Counted from the stretch's first letter, positions 34,234-43,127 are shown. The stretch: 64,000 bases of DNA from Streptomyces sp. 135 (GCF_020026305.1 NZ_CP075691.1:6634001-6698000); one strand, 5' to 3'. The notes: generated by a model from the letters alone, not told the origin. Numbers and translations are program-made.

Positions 34234-36573
34234 GTGGCTTCGGCGCGCGCGGTCCCTGCCCCCGCCGAAGGCCCCGCGACCCCGGAGACCGCCCCCCACC
34301 GCATCGCCGTAATCGGCGGCGGCCCCGGCGGGCTCTACGCCGCCGCTCTGCTCAAGCGGCTCGACCCCGCGCGTGAAGTGACCGTCTGGGAGCGCAACGC
34401 CCCCGAGGACACCTTCGGCTTCGGGGTCGTCCTCTCCGACGAGACGCTCGGCGGCATCGAGCACGCCGACCCCGTCGTCTACGCCGCCCTCCAGGCCGAG
34501 TTCGTACGCTGGGACGACATCGACATCGTGCACCGCGACCGGCGCCACACCTCCGGCGGCCACGGCTTCGCCGCGCTCGGGCGGCGGCGGCTCCTGGAGA
34601 TCCTGCACACCCGCTGCCGCGAGCTCGGCGTCGAGCTGCGCTTTTGCACCGAAGCGCCGCCCGCCGCCGCACTCGCCACGGCGTACGACCTGGTCGTGGC
34701 CGCCGACGGCGTGCACAGCCTCACCCGCGAGACGCACGCCGAAGCGTTCCGGCCGACGATCACCACCCACCGCTGCCGCTACATCTGGCTCGCCGCCGAC
34801 TTCGCCTTCGACGCCTTCCGCTTCGAGATCGCCGAGACCGAGCACGGCGTAATGCAGCTCCACGGCTACCCCTTCTCCGCCTCCGGTCCTGGCGCGTCCA
34901 CCGTCATCGTCGAGATGCGCGAGGAGGTCTGGGAGGCCGCCGGCTTCGACGGCCTCGACGAACGCGAGTCCACCGACCGCTGCGCCAAGATCTTCACGGA
35001 GGCCCTCGGCGGCCGCCCCCTGCACGGCAACAAATCGGCCTGGACCACCTTCCGCACCGTCGTCAACTCCCGCTGGTCGCACGGCAACACGGTCCTGCTG
35101 GGCGACGCCGCGCACACCGCCCACTTCTCCATCGGCTCCGGCACGAAGCTCGCCGTCGAGGACGCCCTCGCGCTCGCCGCCTGCCTCCAGGAACAGCCGG
35201 ACATCCCGAGCGCCCTCCAGGCGTACGAGACGGAACGCCGCCCCGTGGTCGAGTCCACGCAACGCGCCGCCCGCGCCAGCCTGGAGTGGTTCGAGCGCCT
35301 GCCCGACCACCTCGACCAGCCACCACGCCAGTTCGCGTTCAACCTCCTGACCCGCAGCCGCCGCGTCACCCACGACAACCTCCGGATGCGCGACGCCCGC
35401 TTCACCCGCTCCGTGGAGCGCGAATTCGGCTGCCCCGACGGCACGCCCCCCATGTTCACGCCCTTCACCCTCCGCGACCTCACCCTGCGCAACCGCGTCG
35501 TGGTCTCCCCGATGGACATGTACTCCGCCGTGGACGGCGTCCCCGGCGACTTCCACCTCGTCCACCTCGGCGCGCGCGCCCTGGGCGGCGCCGGCCTGGT
35601 CATGACCGAGATGGTCTGCGTCAGCGAACACGGCCGCATCACCCCCGGCTGCGCCGGGCTCTACACCGACGAGCAGGCGCGGGCCTGGCGGCGCGTCACC
35701 GACTTCGCGCACGCCCAGGCCCCCGGCACGGCGATCGGCGTCCAGCTCGGCCACTCGGGCCGCAAGGGCTCCACGAAACTGATGTGGGAAGGCATCGACG
35801 ACCCCCTGCCCGACGGCAACTGGCCGCTCCGTGCCGCCTCACCGCTCCCGTACAAGCCCGGCAGCCAGACCCCCCGCGAGCTCACCCGCGCCGGGCTCAC
35901 GGAGATCCGCGAGCAGTTCGTCGCGGCGGCCCGCCGCGCATGCGACGCGGGCTTCGACCTCCTCGAACTCCACTGCGCGCACGGCTACTTGCTCTCCGGC
36001 TTCCTCTCCCCGCTCACCAACCACCGCACGGACGCGTACGGCGGCTCCCTCTCCGCCCGCCTCCGCTTCCCCCTCGAAGTCTTCGACGCCGTCCGGGAGG
36101 TGTGGCCGGCCGGGAAGCCCATGACCGTCCGCATCTCGGCCACCGACTGGGCCGACGGCGGCACCACCGCCGAGGACGCCGTGGAGATCGCCCGCGCCTT
36201 CGCGGCCCACGGCGCCGACGCGATCGACGTCTCCACCGGCCAGGTGGTCGCGGACGAACGCCCCGCGTACGGCCGCTCCTACCAGACGCCCTACGCCGAC
36301 CTCATCCGCAACCGGACCGGCATCCCCGTCATCACCGTCGGCGCCATCTCCTCCTGGGACGACATCAACTCCCTGCTCCTCGCGGGCCGCGCGGACCTCT
36401 GCGCACTGGCCCGGCCCCACATCTACGACCCCCACTGGACCCTGCACGCGGCGGCCGAGCAGGAGTACGCGGGTCCGGGCGCCGTCTGGCCGCTCCCGTA
36501 CCGCGCGGGCAGCCGCCGCCCCCAGACCGGCCGCACCGACGCACCCAAGCCCCGTCTGTCGCTGAGTAGTTGA
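34234..36573 (+). CDS. Fused FAD monooxygenase-old yellow enzyme (2-aminobenzoyl-CoA monooxygenase/reductase or salicylyl-CoA 5-hydroxylase type)
   Basis: From GTG 34234 the product is 779 residues. The N-terminal half is a p-hydroxybenzoate-hydroxylase-fold flavoprotein: IAVIGGGPGGLYAAALLKRL near residue 25, and GDAAHTAHFSIGSGTKLAVE as FAD ribityl motif. The C-terminal half, from about residue 410, is an old yellow enzyme (RNRVVVSPMDMYSA, HCAHGYLLSGFLSPLTNHRT, DAYGGS). This exact fusion is known from the aerobic 2-aminobenzoyl-CoA pathway, and Streptomyces homologues are often called salicylyl-CoA 5-hydroxylase/oxidoreductase. The substrate is thus an aromatic CoA ester, anthraniloyl-CoA most likely given the ligase and RidA neighbours. 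The start could instead be GTG 33574 (999 residues, repeat-rich leader). Confidence 0.85.
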   Translation: MASARAVPAPAEGPATPETAPHRIAVIGGGPGGLYAAALLKRLDPAREVTVWERNAPEDTFGFGVVLSDETLGGIEHADPVVYAALQAEFVRWDDIDIVHRDRRHTSGGHGFAALGRRRLLEILHTRCRELGVELRFCTEAPPAAALATAYDLVVAADGVHSLTRETHAEAFRPTITTHRCRYIWLAADFAFDAFRFEIAETEHGVMQLHGYPFSASGPGASTVIVEMREEVWEAAGFDGLDERESTDRCAKIFTEALGGRPLHGNKSAWTTFRTVVNSRWSHGNTVLLGDAAHTAHFSIGSGTKLAVEDALALAACLQEQPDIPSALQAYETERRPVVESTQRAARASLEWFERLPDHLDQPPRQFAFNLLTRSRRVTHDNLRMRDARFTRSVEREFGCPDGTPPMFTPFTLRDLTLRNRVVVSPMDMYSAVDGVPGDFHLVHLGARALGGAGLVMTEMVCVSEHGRITPGCAGLYTDEQARAWRRVTDFAHAQAPGTAIGVQLGHSGRKGSTKLMWEGIDDPLPDGNWPLRAASPLPYKPGSQTPRELTRAGLTEIREQFVAAARRACDAGFDLLELHCAHGYLLSGFLSPLTNHRTDAYGGSLSARLRFPLEVFDAVREVWPAGKPMTVRISATDWADGGTTAEDAVEIARAFAAHGADAIDVSTGQVVADERPAYGRSYQTPYADLIRNRTGIPVITVGAISSWDDINSLLLAGRADLCALARPHIYDPHWTLHAAAEQEYAGPGAVWPLPYRAGSRRPQTGRTDAPKPRLSLSS

Positions 36574-36593
36574 CGGGAGGGGGAGGGGTTGGT

Positions 36594-37421
36594 TCACTCC
36601 TGCGGCGCCACGAAGCGCGCGCCCGCCTCCCGCAGCAGCCCGTCGAGCCCGGCGAACACCGCGGCCGAACGCGCGCCCGGCCAGCCCGCCGGCAGCAGGT
36701 CGGCGGGCAACCCAGGGTCGGCGTAGGGCAGTTGGCGCCAGGAGTCGAGGGCCAGGAGGTAGTCGCGGTAGGCCTCCTCGGGCGGCGGGGGCGCGTCCCC
36801 CCGGGCCTCCCAGGAACGCAGCACCGGCTCATGGAGGTCCAGGAACGCCTCGTGCTGCTTGGCCAGCGAGGCGAGATCCCACCACCGGCCCACCGCCTCC
36901 GCCGTCGCCGCGAAACCCAGATGCTCGCCCCGGAACAGATCGACGTACGAAGCGAGTTGGAGGCGCTCCAGAGTGTGCCGGGTCTCCTCGTAGAGATGCG
37001 CGGGAGCGATCCAGACGCCCGGCGCCGCCGTACCGAAGCCGAGCCCCGCCAGGCGCGAACGCAGCACGTGCCGCTTGTGGCGCTCCGCCTCCGGCACGGA
37101 GAAGACGGCGAGGACCCAGCCCGCCCCCTCCCGCGCGTCCCGCGAGCCCGGCGGGCCGTAGATGCGCCGGTCGCCGTCCTCCAGGAGCTGACGGGCGTCC
37201 GGCGACAGCGCGTACCCCGCCGCACCCGACTCGGTGCGCGCCGGTACGAGCAGCCCGCGCCGCTTGAGCCGGGACACCGACGAACGCACCGACGGCGCGT
37301 CGACGCCGACCGGCGCGAGGAGGCGCACCAGCTCGGCGACCGCCACCGGGCCGGGCGCTGCCCGCCCGTAGGCGCCGTAGAAGGTGACGATCAGGGACCG
37401 TGGAGTGTGCTGCTCGGACAC
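36594..37421 (-). CDS. paaX: PaaX-family transcriptional repressor
   Basis: The 275-residue product has an N-terminal winged helix (LVRLLAPVGVDAPSVRSSVS, then RLKRRGLLVPAR), a central domain (GWVLAVFSVPEAERHKRHVL, GFGTAAPGVWIAPAHLYEET) and a helical C-domain (LDSWRQLPYADPGLPADLLP), as in PaaX. PaaX proteins sense aromatic acyl-CoA esters, so it probably represses the surrounding genes. The GTG start is directly preceded by the palindrome GTGATCAC (37422-37429), a possible operator half. It lies between the converging monooxygenase gene and the ligase remnant. Confidence 0.88.
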   Translation of the reverse strand: MSEQHTPRSLIVTFYGAYGRAAPGPVAVAELVRLLAPVGVDAPSVRSSVSRLKRRGLLVPARTESGAAGYALSPDARQLLEDGDRRIYGPPGSRDAREGAGWVLAVFSVPEAERHKRHVLRSRLAGLGFGTAAPGVWIAPAHLYEETRHTLERLQLASYVDLFRGEHLGFAATAEAVGRWWDLASLAKQHEAFLDLHEPVLRSWEARGDAPPPPEEAYRDYLLALDSWRQLPYADPGLPADLLPAGWPGARSAAVFAGLDGLLREAGARFVAPQE

Positions 37422-37425
37422 GTGA

Positions 37426-38880
37426 TCACTCTACGGGCCCCGGCCCGGCCGCAGGATACGTGGCGGGTGGCGTACGCAGCCGGAACCGCTGGAGCTTGCC
37501 CGTCGCCGTCCTCGGCAGCGCGTCCAGGAAGACGATCTCGCGCGGACACTTGTAGGGGACCAGCTCCGCCTTCACGAACGCCCGCAGCCGCTCCGCGTCC
37601 CGCGGCGCGCCCTCGCGCGGCACCACATATGCCACGACGATCTGTCCGCGCAGCTCGTCGGGGTGCCCCACGACAGCCGTCTCCGCGACGTCCGGATGCC
37701 GCAGCAGCGCCTCCTCGACCTCGGGCCCCGCGATGTTGTACCCCGCCGAGATGATCATGTCGTCGGCGCGCGCGACATAGCGGAAGTAGCCGTCGGCGTC
37801 GCGGACGTACGTGTCGCCGGTGATGTTCCAGCCGTGGCGCACGTACTGGAGCTGGCGCTCGTCGGCGAGATAGCGGCAGCCGACCGGGCCGCGCACCGCG
37901 AGCAGTCCGGGTTCGCCGTCCGGCACCGGCGCGCCGGAGTCGTCCACGACGCGCGCCTGCCAGCCCGGCACGGGCCGCCCCGTCGTACCCGGCCGGATCG
38001 CGTCGTCGGCGGCGGAGATGAAGATGTGCAGGAGTTCCGTCGCGCCGATTCCGTTGATGACGCGATGCCCCGTGTGCCGGTGCCACGCCTGCCAGGTGGC
38101 CGCCGACAGGTTCTCGCCCGCCGAGACGCAGCGGCGCAGGGAAGAGACGTCGTGTCCGTCGAGCTGGTCCAGCATGGTGCGGTACGCGGTCGGCGCGGTG
38201 AACAGGACGGTGATGCGATGCCGCTCGATCGCGGGCAACAGCTGCTTGGGGGCCGCCTGTTCGAGCAGCACCGACGAGGCGCCGAAGCGCAGCGGGAAGA
38301 TGACGAGACCGCCGAGCCCGAACGTGAAGCCGAGCGGCGGGCTGCCCGCGAACACGTCGTCGGGAACCGGCCTGAGGACGTGCCGCGCGAAGGTGTCGGC
38401 GACGGCGAGCACATCGCGGTGGAAGTGCATACAGCCCTTGGGGCGGCCCGTCGTGCCGGAGGTGAAGGCGATGAGTGCGACATCGTCGGCGGCCGTGTCC
38501 ACGGCCTCATAGCGCCCGGGCTGCCGGGCGGCGCGCGCCAGCAGGTCGTCGGGGCCCTCACCGCCGTACGTCGTGACGCGCAGGCCCGGCACACCGGCCT
38601 TGATCAGGTCGTCCACCGAGCGGACGTCGCACAGCGCGTGCCGCACCTCGGCGATCTCGCACATGGTGGCGAGCTCCTGCGCGCGCTGCTGGGCGAGCAC
38701 GGTCACGGCTATGGCGCCCGCCTTCATCACCGCGAGCCAGCAGGCCGCGAGCCACGTCGTGGTGGGTCCGCGCAGCAGCACCCGCTCGCCGGGCCGGACG
38801 TCGAGTTCGGAGGTCAGCGCGTGCGCGATGCGGTCGACGTGGCCGCGCAGCCGGCCGTACGTCCAGGTCTCTGGCGGGAG
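37426..38880 (-). pseudogene. Benzoate/2-aminobenzoate-CoA ligase family protein, N-terminus lost
   Basis: About 485 residues of an AMP-forming acyl-CoA synthetase remain: FTSGTTGRPKGCMHFHRD (P-loop), GIGATELLHIFISAADDAIR, ITGDTYVRDADGYFRYVARA, DDMIISAGYNIAGPEVEEAL and the C-terminal PRTATGKLQRFRL with its catalytic Lys. Homology begins abruptly at ETWTYGRLRGHVDRIAHAL. The 50-60 residues that normally precede it are missing. The frame stays open to 39102, but that part is the antisense of the dehydrogenase gene and is unlike any ligase. No promoter or good start is left, so the gene is probably inactive. The PaaX gene follows it on the same strand with a short gap. Confidence 0.72.
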
Positions 38881-38907
38881 TGGAAGGGCCGCAGCGGGCG
38901 AGCAGCT

Positions 38908-39972
38908 GTGAACCGGCCACTGGTCGAGACGCTGGGCGAACTCGGCCTGCTCGACCGCCTGTTCGAGGAGGGGGAGGGGGAGGGAGCGGGCCCCGCGTCC
39001 GGCGCCCTCGGCCTCTGCCTGATGCGCGAATCCCTCGCCTACGCCTGCACGGAGGCCGAGACCGCCCTCGCGCTCCAGGGGCTCGGCGCCCACCCCGTGC
39101 ACGCGTACGGCTCAGCGGCGCAGCGCGAGCGCTGGCTGCCCGAGGCCCGCGCCGGGCGCGCCATCGCCGCCTTCGCGCTCTCCGAACCGGGCGCCGGCTC
39201 CGACGCGGCGGCCCTGTCCCTGACGGCGGAGCCGGACGGGTCCGGCGGCTGGCGCCTCACGGGCGGGAAACGCTGGATCTCCAACGCCCCCGAAGCGGAC
39301 TTCTACACCGTCTTCGCCCGTACGTCCCCGGGCGCAGGGGCGCGCGGCGTCACCGCCTTCCTCGTCCCCGCCGACCGGCCGGGCCTGACGGGCACGCCCC
39401 TCGACATGCTCTCCCCGCACCCGATCGGCGCGCTCGCCTTCGACTCCGTACGGGTCGGCCGCGACGACGTCCTGGGCGAGGTCGACCGGGGCTTCAAGGT
39501 GGCGATGACCACCCTGAACCGGTTCCGCCCGAGCGTCGGCGCCTTCGCGGTCGGCATGGCCACCGCCGCGCTGGACGCGAGCCTCGCCCACACCGCGGAA
39601 CGGGACGCGTTCGGCGGCAAGTTGAAGGACCTCCAGTCCGTCGCCCACCAGATCGCCGAGATGGCCACGCGCACCGAGGCGGCCCGCCTGATGGTCTACG
39701 CGGCAGCGGCGGCGTACGACGAAATGGGGGCGGCGGGCGCGGAGGGTGCCAGGGCCCCCGGCATCGCGCGACGGGCGGCCATGGCGAAGCTGCTCGCCAC
39801 GGAGACCGCGCAGTACGTGGTCGACGCGGCGGTCCAACTGCACGGCGCCCGCGCGCTCCAACGGGGCCACCTCCTGGAACACCTCTACCGAGAGGTGCGG
39901 GCGCCGCGGATCTATGAGGGGGCGAGCGAGGTGCAGCGGACGATCATCGCCAAGGAGCTGTACGACCGATAA
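38908..39972 (+). CDS. Acyl-CoA dehydrogenase family protein, 5'-truncated
   Basis: The 354 residues from GTG 38908 include the ACAD signatures AAFALSEPGAGSDAAALSL, GGKRWISNAPEADFYTVFAR, FRPSVGAFAVGMATAALDAS, QLHGARALQRGHLLEHLYRE and VRAPRIYEGASEVQRTIIAK. Homology starts at VNRPLVETLGELGLLDRL. The first helices usual in the family (about 40-50 residues) are absent, and there is only a poor ribosome binding site. The 5' end meets the equally truncated ligase gene at about 38880-38905, so one lesion probably removed both starts and the shared promoter. Whether a shortened enzyme is made is unknown. Confidence 0.78.
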   Translation: MNRPLVETLGELGLLDRLFEEGEGEGAGPASGALGLCLMRESLAYACTEAETALALQGLGAHPVHAYGSAAQRERWLPEARAGRAIAAFALSEPGAGSDAAALSLTAEPDGSGGWRLTGGKRWISNAPEADFYTVFARTSPGAGARGVTAFLVPADRPGLTGTPLDMLSPHPIGALAFDSVRVGRDDVLGEVDRGFKVAMTTLNRFRPSVGAFAVGMATAALDASLAHTAERDAFGGKLKDLQSVAHQIAEMATRTEAARLMVYAAAAAYDEMGAAGAEGARAPGIARRAAMAKLLATETAQYVVDAAVQLHGARALQRGHLLEHLYREVRAPRIYEGASEVQRTIIAKELYDR

Positions 39973-40011
39973 CGGATACCGCCCTCGCCCCCTCACCCCT
40001 GGAGCCGCACC

Positions 40012-40410
40012 ATGCCCCTGCACCGCGTGAACCCCGCCGAACTCTCCCCGCCCACCGGCTTCTCGCACGCCGTCACCGCGACCGGGTCCCGCCTCGTCTT
40101 CCTCGCCGGGCAGACCTCCCTGGACGGCGACGGCAAGGTCGTCGGAGCCGGACTGCCCGCGCAGTTCGAGCGGGCGCTCACCAACCTCCTGACCGCCCTG
40201 CGCCACGCGGGCGGCACCCCCGCCGATCTCGCCCGCGTGACCGTGTACGCCACGGACGTCGCCGACTACCGTGAGCACGCGCCCGAACTGGGCCGCATCT
40301 GGCGGCGGTTGGCGGGCCGCGACTATCCCGCGATGGCGGTGGTGGGCGCCGTCCGGCTGTGGGACGGCCAGGCCCTGGTCGAGCTCGACGGGGTGGCGGT
40401 CCTGGACTGA
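40012..40410 (+). CDS. RidA family protein (enamine/imine deaminase or lyase)
   Basis: The 132-residue YjgF/YER057c/UK114-fold protein has LVFLAGQTSLDGDGKVVGAG, RVTVYATDVADYREHAPELG and YPAMAVVGAVRLWDGQALVE. The conserved arginine of the reactive-imine deaminases is not obvious where the last motif would have it. Its place at the end of the aromatic CoA cluster suits deamination of an enamine intermediate. ATG 40012 has GGAG eight bases upstream, and the gene starts 39 bp after the dehydrogenase. Confidence 0.9.
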   Translation: MPLHRVNPAELSPPTGFSHAVTATGSRLVFLAGQTSLDGDGKVVGAGLPAQFERALTNLLTALRHAGGTPADLARVTVYATDVADYREHAPELGRIWRRLAGRDYPAMAVVGAVRLWDGQALVELDGVAVLD

Positions 40411-40526
40411 GGGCCGCCAGCCTCCTCTCGTGCCGCCGGTCAACTGACCCGCGTTGCTCCGGAGTTGCGGGGTACACGGAGACAGCCGCGGTCAACGGGA
40501 CCGCGGTGTCGAGGAGGGGTGAAGAC

Positions 40527-41273
40527 GTGCGTGCGAGCAAGGTTTCGGGTGTCATCGGGATCGTCGGGCTGTCGGCCGCTCTGCTGACGGGCTGCGGTGA
40601 CGGAGGCGACGGGGGTGGCTCCGACAAGCCCTTCGCCAAGGACAGCGCCGACCAGATCGCCGCCAAGGCGGTCGAGGCCACCAAGAAGGCCGACTCGATG
40701 CGCCTCAAGGGAGACATGCGGCAGGACGGCAGGACGGTCAGCCTGGACCTCGTGGTGGACCAGGAGAAGAACTGCGAGGGGACCGTCGACAACGCGGGAG
40801 CCAAGGCCGAGCTGCGGCACATGAACGGCACGCTGTACGTGCGCGGCGACGAGCAGTACTGGAAGAACAGCCTGAAGAACCAGCCGGGTTCCGACAAGGT
40901 GATGTCCAAGGTCGTGGACAAGTGGGTGAAGATGCCCGCCGACGACGCCTCGACGTCCGGCATGTGCGACAAGCAGGGCCTGATCGCCTCGATGGACGAG
41001 GACAAGTCGACCCGTAAAGGCATGAAGAAGGGCGACACCACGACCGTCGGCGGGAAGGAAGCCATCGCCCTGAAGAAGAAGGCGTCCGGGGGCGAGACGC
41101 ACACGATGTACGTCGCCACGGAGGGCGAGCCGTACATCCTGCGCACCACCGTGAAGGGTGGCGACGAGCCGAACGAGGCGACGTTCTCCGACTACGGCAA
41201 GCCCGTACGCCCGAAGACCCCGTCCGAGGGCGAGGTGGTGGACCTCAAGGAAGCCGCGGCGGCGGGTCGGTGA
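40527..41273 (+). CDS. Lipoprotein, LppX/LprAFG-like
   Basis: The 248-residue product has a lipoprotein signal peptide (VRASKVSGVIGIVGLSAALL then the lipobox LTGC, Cys near residue 21). A soluble domain follows with SMRLKGDMRQDGRTVSLDLV, KVVDKWVKMPADDAS and TMYVATEGEPYILRTTVKGG, the pattern of LppX_LprAFG-like lipid-binding lipoproteins common in Streptomyces. GTG 40527 is chosen because GAGGAGGGG lies about 8 bases before it; the frame opens earlier at 40359. It stands alone between the aromatic cluster and the HTH-MurA gene. Confidence 0.85.
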   Translation: MRASKVSGVIGIVGLSAALLTGCGDGGDGGGSDKPFAKDSADQIAAKAVEATKKADSMRLKGDMRQDGRTVSLDLVVDQEKNCEGTVDNAGAKAELRHMNGTLYVRGDEQYWKNSLKNQPGSDKVMSKVVDKWVKMPADDASTSGMCDKQGLIASMDEDKSTRKGMKKGDTTTVGGKEAIALKKKASGGETHTMYVATEGEPYILRTTVKGGDEPNEATFSDYGKPVRPKTPSEGEVVDLKEAAAAGR

Positions 41274-41569
41274 TCGCTCCTTGCTCTCGCTGGCCGCCGG
41301 ACGGCTCCCTGGACTGCCTCGGCCGCGCCGACGACCAGGTGAGGCTGGGCGGGGCTTCCGGATCGAACGGTGATGGGGCTCGCCGGCTTCGGTGCGGCCC
41401 ACGTGCCTACGACGGACTGCTCGAAGAGTTGTTCGACTGTAGTATCCTCGCCGACCCCAGCCAGGCGGACATGAAGGAAGCGTCAACAACTCCGTGACCC
41501 ACGCCTGAAGAACGGCCCGCCGGAATTCCTCCCCGGGCCGCTCTTCGTGTTTTACGGGCCCGGTGCCCC
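41274..41569. other. Intergenic region with promoter-like element and hairpin; no clear gene
   Basis: This stretch of 296 bases lies between convergent genes. It holds an inverted repeat TCGAA-GAGTTG-TTCGA (about 41429-41444) followed by TAGTAT, a purine-rich GAAGGAAG site, a four-codon frame GTG ACC CAC GCC TGA, and the hairpin at 41508-41545. It could be a small RNA or a leader of a lost gene, but neither is demonstrated. Confidence 0.35.
41508..41545. terminator. Hairpin terminator between lipoprotein side and HTH-MurA gene
   Basis: AAGAACGGCCCG pairs with CGGGCCGCTCTT (11 of 12 bases) around a 14-nt loop and is followed by CGTGTTTTA. It can serve the plus strand and, through the complementary A-rich flank, the minus-strand HTH-MurA gene that ends at 41570. 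Confidence 0.65.
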
Positions 41570-43099
41570 TCAGATGTCCCGGAACGTCTCGATCTGCGCC
41601 CCCACGGAGTTCAGCCGCTCCGCCAGGTCCTCATAGCCGCGGTTGATCACGTACACGTTGCGCAGCACCGACGTGCCCTCGGCCGCCATCATGGCGAGCA
41701 GGACGACCACGGCGGGGCGCAGCGCGGGCGGGCACATCATCTCGGCGGCGCGCCAGCGGGTCGGGCCCTCCACCAGGACCCGGTGCGGGTCGAGGAGTTG
41801 GAGGCGGCCACCGAGGCGGTTGAGGTCCGTGAGGTAGATCGCGCGGTTGTCGTAGACCCAGTCGTGGATCAGCGTCTTGCCCTGCGCCGCCGCCGCGATG
41901 GCCGCGAAGAACGGGACGTTGTCGATGTTCAGGCCGGGGAACGGCATCGGGTGGATCTTGTCGATGGGCGCCTCCAGCTTGGAGGGGCGCACGGTGAGGT
42001 CGATGAGGCGGGTGCGGCCGTTGTCCGCGGGGTACTCCGCCGAGCGGTCGTGGTCCAGGCCCATCTCCTCCAGGACCGCCAGCTCGATCTCCAGGAACTC
42101 GATCGGCACCCGGCACACCGTCAGCTCGGACTCCGTGACGACGGCGGCGGCGAGCAGGCTCATCGCCTCGACCGGGTCCTCGGAGGGGGAGTAGTCGACG
42201 TCGACGTCGATGGTCGGCACGCCGTGCACGGTCAGCGTCGTCGTGCCGATGCCCTCGACCTTGACGCCGAGCGCCTCCAGGAAGAAGCACAGGTCCTGGA
42301 CCATGTAGTTGGAGGAGGCGTTGCGGATGACCGTCGTGCCGTCGCTGCGGGCGGCGGCCAGCAGCGCGTTCTCGGTGACGGTGTCCCCGCGTTCGGTGAG
42401 GACGATGGGCCGGTCGGGGGAGACGTCCCGCGCGACCTCGGCGTGGTACAGCCCCTCGGTCGCCGCGATGTCCAGGCCGAACCGGCGCAGCGCGATCATG
42501 TGTGGCTCGATCGTGCGGGTGCCCAGGTCGCAGCCGCCCGCGTACGGCAGCTTGAAGCGGTCCATGCGGTGCAGCAGCGGGCCGAGGAACATGATGATCG
42601 AGCGGGTGCGGCGCGCGGCCTCCGCGTCGATGGCGTCCATCTCCAGCTTGGCGGGCGGCACGATCTCCAGGTCGACGCCGTCGTTGATCCAACGGGTGCG
42701 TACGCCGATGGAGTTGAGCACCTCGAGGAGGCGGTAGACCTCCTCGATGCGGGCCACCCGGCGCAGTACCGTACGGCCCTTGTTGAGCAGCGACGCGCAG
42801 AGCAGCGCCACGCACGCGTTCTTGCTCGTCTTGACGTCGATGGAGCCGGAGAGCCGGCGGCCGCCGACCACCCGCAGGTGCATCGGCCCGGCGTAGCCGA
42901 GCGACACGATCTCGCTGTCGAGCGCCTCACCGATACGGGCGATCATCTCAAGGCTGATGTTCTGGTTGCCGCGCTCGATGCGGTTCACGGCGCTCTGGCT
43001 GGTGCTGAGCGCTTCGGCGAGCTGTGTCTGCGTCCAGCCCCGGTGCTGACGGGCGTCGCGGATGAGCTTGCCGATGCGTACGAGGTAGTCGTCTGCCAT
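41570..43099 (-). CDS. murA: HTH-fused UDP-N-acetylglucosamine 1-carboxyvinyltransferase (MurA-like)
   Basis: The 509-residue product has a fusion structure. Residues 1-70 are an XRE-type helix-turn-helix (RIGKLIRDARQHRGWTQTQL, STSQSAVNRIERGNQN). The remainder is an EPSP-synthase/MurA fold (LRVVGGRRLSGSIDVKTSKN, GIGTTTLTVHGVPTIDVD, INRGYEDLAERLNSVGAQIE) with the active-site loop Cys in GGCDLGTRTIEPHM. MurA makes the first committed peptidoglycan precursor. The fusion is typical of a second MurA in Streptomyces and could couple wall synthesis to transcription. A palindrome directly upstream fits autoregulation by its HTH. Confidence 0.9.
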   Translation of the reverse strand: MADDYLVRIGKLIRDARQHRGWTQTQLAEALSTSQSAVNRIERGNQNISLEMIARIGEALDSEIVSLGYAGPMHLRVVGGRRLSGSIDVKTSKNACVALLCASLLNKGRTVLRRVARIEEVYRLLEVLNSIGVRTRWINDGVDLEIVPPAKLEMDAIDAEAARRTRSIIMFLGPLLHRMDRFKLPYAGGCDLGTRTIEPHMIALRRFGLDIAATEGLYHAEVARDVSPDRPIVLTERGDTVTENALLAAARSDGTTVIRNASSNYMVQDLCFFLEALGVKVEGIGTTTLTVHGVPTIDVDVDYSPSEDPVEAMSLLAAAVVTESELTVCRVPIEFLEIELAVLEEMGLDHDRSAEYPADNGRTRLIDLTVRPSKLEAPIDKIHPMPFPGLNIDNVPFFAAIAAAAQGKTLIHDWVYDNRAIYLTDLNRLGGRLQLLDPHRVLVEGPTRWRAAEMMCPPALRPAVVVLLAMMAAEGTSVLRNVYVINRGYEDLAERLNSVGAQIETFRDI

Positions 43100-43111
43100 G
43101 CGTCGCAGGCT

Positions 43112-43127
43112 ATCTCAGATATGAGAT
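43112..43127. promoter_or_regulatory. Palindrome upstream of HTH-MurA gene
   Basis: ATCTCA-GATA-TGAGAT is a 6-4-6 inverted repeat 13-28 bp upstream of the ATG. This is where an autorepressor would block transcription, and the protein itself carries an XRE HTH. The remaining intergenic DNA to 43349 shows nothing recognisable. Confidence 0.45.

Noticed and set aside
33517..35754. 745-residue minus-strand open frame opposite the monooxygenase
   Set aside because: It is antisense to the fused flavoenzyme and in part a mirror of the tandem repeats; no family motif.
38881..39102. Natural N-terminus of the CoA ligase from ATG 39102
   Set aside because: This part is antisense to the conserved dehydrogenase coding sequence and has no ligase similarity.
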